From positions 186,001-250,000 of the forward strand of contig NZ_CP096203.1 of NCBI RefSeq assembly GCF_023195755.1: a DNA stretch of 64,000 nt, given 5' to 3'. This stretch comes from Chryseobacterium nepalense (GTDB lineage Bacteria > Bacteroidota > Bacteroidia > Flavobacteriales > Weeksellaceae). This document shows, piece after piece, positions 62,001 through 64,000 of the stretch. The notes under the pieces were generated by a model. It did no database searches, was not told where the DNA came from, and saw only the letters and a list, made by a program, of their open reading frames with translations. A program made the translations under genes and the position numbers. The first letter of the stretch is position 1, and each line of letters opens with the position of its first letter.

Positions 62001-62008
62001 TACTTTTG
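62001..62008 (+). promoter_or_regulatory. -7 promoter box of the DUF1826-like gene
   Basis: TACTTTTG matches TAnnTTTG exactly, with CTTG ending 20 nt upstream as a -33 candidate. Transcription would begin near 62015, only a few bases before the ATG at 62019; this favours the second ATG at 62037 as the translation start. Confidence 0.55.
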
Positions 62009-62036
62009 CATAGGCTGAATGCAAACTTTTTATTCT

Positions 62037-62732
62037 ATGAATACATTTCCAGAACATCATCATATAGGCTTGGTTTTCTCATTTCCGGAATTGGTAAAAA
62101 CACAATTTCGGGGAAATGTGAATGCTGTTTGCTGGGAAAGAAATCTGGAAGGTGATTTTCAGGAAATTGTATCAAAACTTAAACTGAAAGAGAATATTAC
62201 AGAAGTTTTTATAGATGATCTTTTGGCACTTGATCTGTCTGAAAAAGGGAATACAGCAAGAGAAACCATCATAAAGGATATGCAGATGCTGTCGGATTTT
62301 GGAGCAGCACCGTGCCTTAATTTATTGAAAAAATATGAGCGTGATGATGAATTTGATTTTATATCCACCGATGTTTATTCCTATCATGCAGACCGCTCCC
62401 CAATAGAGACTTCTACTTTTTTATGTACATACTACGGAGCAGCAAGCGAACTTATCCCGAATGATCAATGCACGCAGAAAATTCTCATTCCTGAAATAAG
62501 AGAATCCCTTAAAAAATTGTACGAAGGCTCCGATGAAGAGTTTGAAAATTTTCTGAAAGACAACTTTTTTGACCTTCATTATGCGGCAAATGAAGATGCG
62601 AAACCGGTTAATTTAGGAAAGGGTAACCTATGGAGACTTGCAGTAGATCATCCCGGACAAAATGTTTTGCCCTGCATTCATCGGGCCCCGCAGGAAAATC
62701 CGGAAGAATACCGTCTTCTGTTAATTTGTTAG
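62037..62732 (+). CDS. DUF1826-like protein
   Basis: A 231-residue soluble protein. It has NVNAVCWERNLEGDF near the start, YHADRSPIETSTFLCTYYGAASELIPNDQC in the middle, and HPGQNVLPCIHRAP near the end, which I recall as the pattern of DUF1826, a family often found with zinc-homeostasis genes in Proteobacteria. The conserved His and Cys residues (CW, YHAD, CIHRAP) could bind metal. The second ATG (62037) is chosen because of the promoter position. There are no metal genes nearby. The family name is from memory. Confidence 0.6.
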   Translation: MNTFPEHHHIGLVFSFPELVKTQFRGNVNAVCWERNLEGDFQEIVSKLKLKENITEVFIDDLLALDLSEKGNTARETIIKDMQMLSDFGAAPCLNLLKKYERDDEFDFISTDVYSYHADRSPIETSTFLCTYYGAASELIPNDQCTQKILIPEIRESLKKLYEGSDEEFENFLKDNFFDLHYAANEDAKPVNLGKGNLWRLAVDHPGQNVLPCIHRAPQENPEEYRLLLIC

Positions 62733-62822
62733 TAGGCACTACTTTGTAATTTTATACTTTTGTTTCAGAATTCCTTTTTATTTGACGGAACAACATATTA
62801 AAACGTTGGGATTAAATTGATA

Positions 62823-63344
62823 TTAAAAAAGTTTGTCAATCACTTTTCTCGTCTGCTCCATCGCCACGCCAAATACTAGATGTGACCCGAATTCCCATAC
62901 CCACCAGGATGTTGGCATTTCGGAAACTTTTCCCTGTAGATTAAGAGCCGGAACGGTAGAACCGTGGGTTAATGCCCAAACCGCTGTTCCTGCTGCAATA
63001 CCTTCGCTTGCTGTGAATTTTTTTCTTTTATCTGTCAGAAAAACATAGCTTACTCCAATCAATGCTCCTAAGGTATAATGGATAATTTTCATGGATTTCA
63101 TTGTGCTATTATATGAAAGTTCTTTTCCTGTTATCTCAGAATATACTTTTTTAGCCAAAACCGCCGGCGGCATATTTTCCGCCTGATGGGTTACATCTGC
63201 ACCACGCAACTTCAGTTCATCTTCTTTGGGCGGAAATTTTTTTTCTCCTATTTTCTGAAGTGGTGGTTCTGCAAGAGATTTGACATAAGAAGCAATCAGT
63301 CCTACAGCAACTCCCTTTATTAATATTTTTGTAATGGTATTCAT
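62823..63344 (-). CDS. YagU/DUF1440-like inner-membrane protein
   Basis: A 173-residue membrane protein with a first hydrophobic segment (ILIKGVAVGLIASYVKSLA), a central one (IIHYTLGALIGVSYVFL) and one to two more near the C-terminus (EGIAAGTAVWALTHG, WVWEFGSHLVFGVAM). The EPPLQKIGEKKFPP stretch and the HYxxGALIGVxY block fit the YagU/DUF1440 family, which has been linked to acid tolerance in E. coli. Function here is unknown. It is single, leftward, and preceded by the long hairpin that ends the DJ-1-like gene. Confidence 0.7.
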   Translation of the reverse strand: MNTITKILIKGVAVGLIASYVKSLAEPPLQKIGEKKFPPKEDELKLRGADVTHQAENMPPAVLAKKVYSEITGKELSYNSTMKSMKIIHYTLGALIGVSYVFLTDKRKKFTASEGIAAGTAVWALTHGSTVPALNLQGKVSEMPTSWWVWEFGSHLVFGVAMEQTRKVIDKLF

Positions 63345-63374
63345 TTTTATAATGTAAGTTTGTTTATTTGGGCA

Positions 63375-63413
63375 GATTTTCGGGCGGCCGTTGAAAACGG
63401 CCGCCCGAAAATC
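63375..63413 (-). terminator. Perfect 18-bp hairpin terminator
   Basis: GATTTTCGGGCGGCCGTT and its exact reverse complement are separated by the loop GAA (63393-63395). It begins 21 nt after the stop codon of the DJ-1-like gene. The stem is G+C-rich in its upper half and ends in an A/T-rich base, so it can work in both directions. Confidence 0.85.
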
Positions 63414-63433
63414 TTATATTCAAAAAAACTAAA

Positions 63434-64000
63434 TTATTTCTTCAGAACAGACATTAATTTTTCTGCAACACCTTCTGAAGAAGCCGGGTTTTGTCCGGTA
63501 ATCAGTAATCCGTCCTGCACAACATGTACGCCCCAGTCGTCTGTTCTGGTATAGTGTCCGCCTGATTTTTTGAGTTCATCTTCAACAAGGAAAGGCACAA
63601 TCTCTGTAAGCTGAACAGCCTCCTCTTCACTATTTGAAAAACCGGTAACATTTTTATCTTTAACAAAAGGATTACCGTTTTCGAGAACGATATCTTTAAA
63701 AACTCCAGGAGCATGACAAACCGCTGCTACTGGCTTCTCATTATTGTAAAAATCAAGGATCAATTGCTGAGAATCTTTGTCAAAAGCAAGATCCCAAAGC
63801 GGACCGTGGCCTCCCGGATAAAAAACAGCATCAAAATCAGCTGCTTTCTGATCACTCAGTTTTTTGGTATTGGCAATGATATTTTTTACTTCTTCATCCT
63901 GATAATAACGTTTTGTTGCAGTGGTCTGCGCATCAGGATCTTCACTTTTCGGATCAATAGGAGCCTGTCCGCCTTTTGGGGTTGCTACGGTAATATCAAA
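63434..64000 (-). CDS. DJ-1/PfpI family protein, Hsp31-like (N-terminus cut by window edge)
   Basis: Reading leftward from the right edge, 189 codons are open through to a stop at 63434; the N-terminus lies outside the window. The protein is a DJ-1/PfpI (class I glutamine-amidotransferase-like) member. The start shows FDITVATPKGGQAPIDPKS, then FDAVFYPGGHGPLWDLA, and the nucleophile elbow AAVCHAPG with the reactive Cys and neighbouring His of the Hsp31/YhbO-like class, followed by VTGFSNSEEEA and TGQNPASS near the C-terminus. Such proteins act as glyoxalase/deglycase or chaperones. The internal ATG at 63763 is not the true start because conserved sequence precedes it. Confidence 0.88.
   Translation of the reverse strand, partial: FDITVATPKGGQAPIDPKSEDPDAQTTATKRYYQDEEVKNIIANTKKLSDQKAADFDAVFYPGGHGPLWDLAFDKDSQQLILDFYNNEKPVAAVCHAPGVFKDIVLENGNPFVKDKNVTGFSNSEEEAVQLTEIVPFLVEDELKKSGGHYTRTDDWGVHVVQDGLLITGQNPASSEGVAEKLMSVLKK

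Noticed and set aside
1..64000. CRISPR arrays, tRNA or rRNA genes, prophage or transposase genes
   Set aside because: No regular direct-repeat/spacer series, no cloverleaf or ribosomal RNA pattern, and no transposase, integrase or phage structural protein was seen. The repeats present are short palindromic elements only.

Overview
The window looks like chromosome from a Bacteroidota bacterium, most likely class Flavobacteriia and close to Chryseobacterium. The evidence is low G+C by eye, a SusC/SusD pair, a surface-lipoprotein export signal (Cys-Ser-Asp-Asp-Phe) on SusD, Bacteroidota-type -7 promoter boxes (TAnnTTTG), no clear Shine-Dalgarno sequences, and many secreted glycan enzymes. The genus is inferred from general similarity, not proven.

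From about 0.9 to 39.8 kb is a polysaccharide utilisation locus for the pectin backbone rhamnogalacturonan I (RG-I). A rightward block encodes GH28, GH2, a CE12 acetylesterase, GH106 alpha-L-rhamnosidase, a DUF4350-like protein, PL11 lyase and a GH105 unsaturated rhamnogalacturonyl hydrolase. Next come an L-rhamnose permease (RhaT), SusC/SusD, and a full L-rhamnose catabolic route: isomerase, FGGY kinase, an aldolase fused to a short-chain dehydrogenase, and an FMN L-lactate dehydrogenase. A leftward block holds an orphan plug-like lipoprotein, an NTF2-like protein, a GntR-type regulator with a sugar-sensing domain, two poorly characterised (alpha/alpha)6-type enzymes, a second GH28, an esterase and a second GH105. 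Together they would cut RG-I outside and in the periplasm, import rhamnose and take it to pyruvate and dihydroxyacetone phosphate. No galacturonate pathway is present here.

From 40.0 to 60.6 kb is an exopolysaccharide cluster headed by a signalling cassette: a sigma-54-activator response regulator, a stand-alone FIST sensor protein, a soluble hybrid histidine kinase with HPt, and a receiver-only protein. Behind it lie a Wza-like exporter, a Wzc-like protein whose kinase domain has lost its P-loop, a flippase, four GT4 glycosyltransferases, a Wzy-like polymerase, an unusual kinase/nucleotidyltransferase/thymidylate-kinase-like fusion, a hexapeptide acyltransferase and a WecA-like initiating transferase.

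The edges hold a methyltransferase (left, cut by the window), and on the right a small unknown protein, an outer-membrane beta-barrel protein, a DUF1826-like protein, a YagU-like membrane protein and a DJ-1/PfpI protein (cut by the window).

The most notable non-coding signals are: (i) a two-part promoter element repeated before three exopolysaccharide transcription units, with palindrome spacing of 10, 20 or 21 nt; (ii) a GACA-N6-GACA operator with matching downstream box before three RG-I enzyme operons; (iii) LacI-type operator sequences around rhamnose genes although no LacI gene is present; (iv) a structured leader with two competing stems before the methyltransferase gene; and (v) several families of palindromic intergenic repeats.
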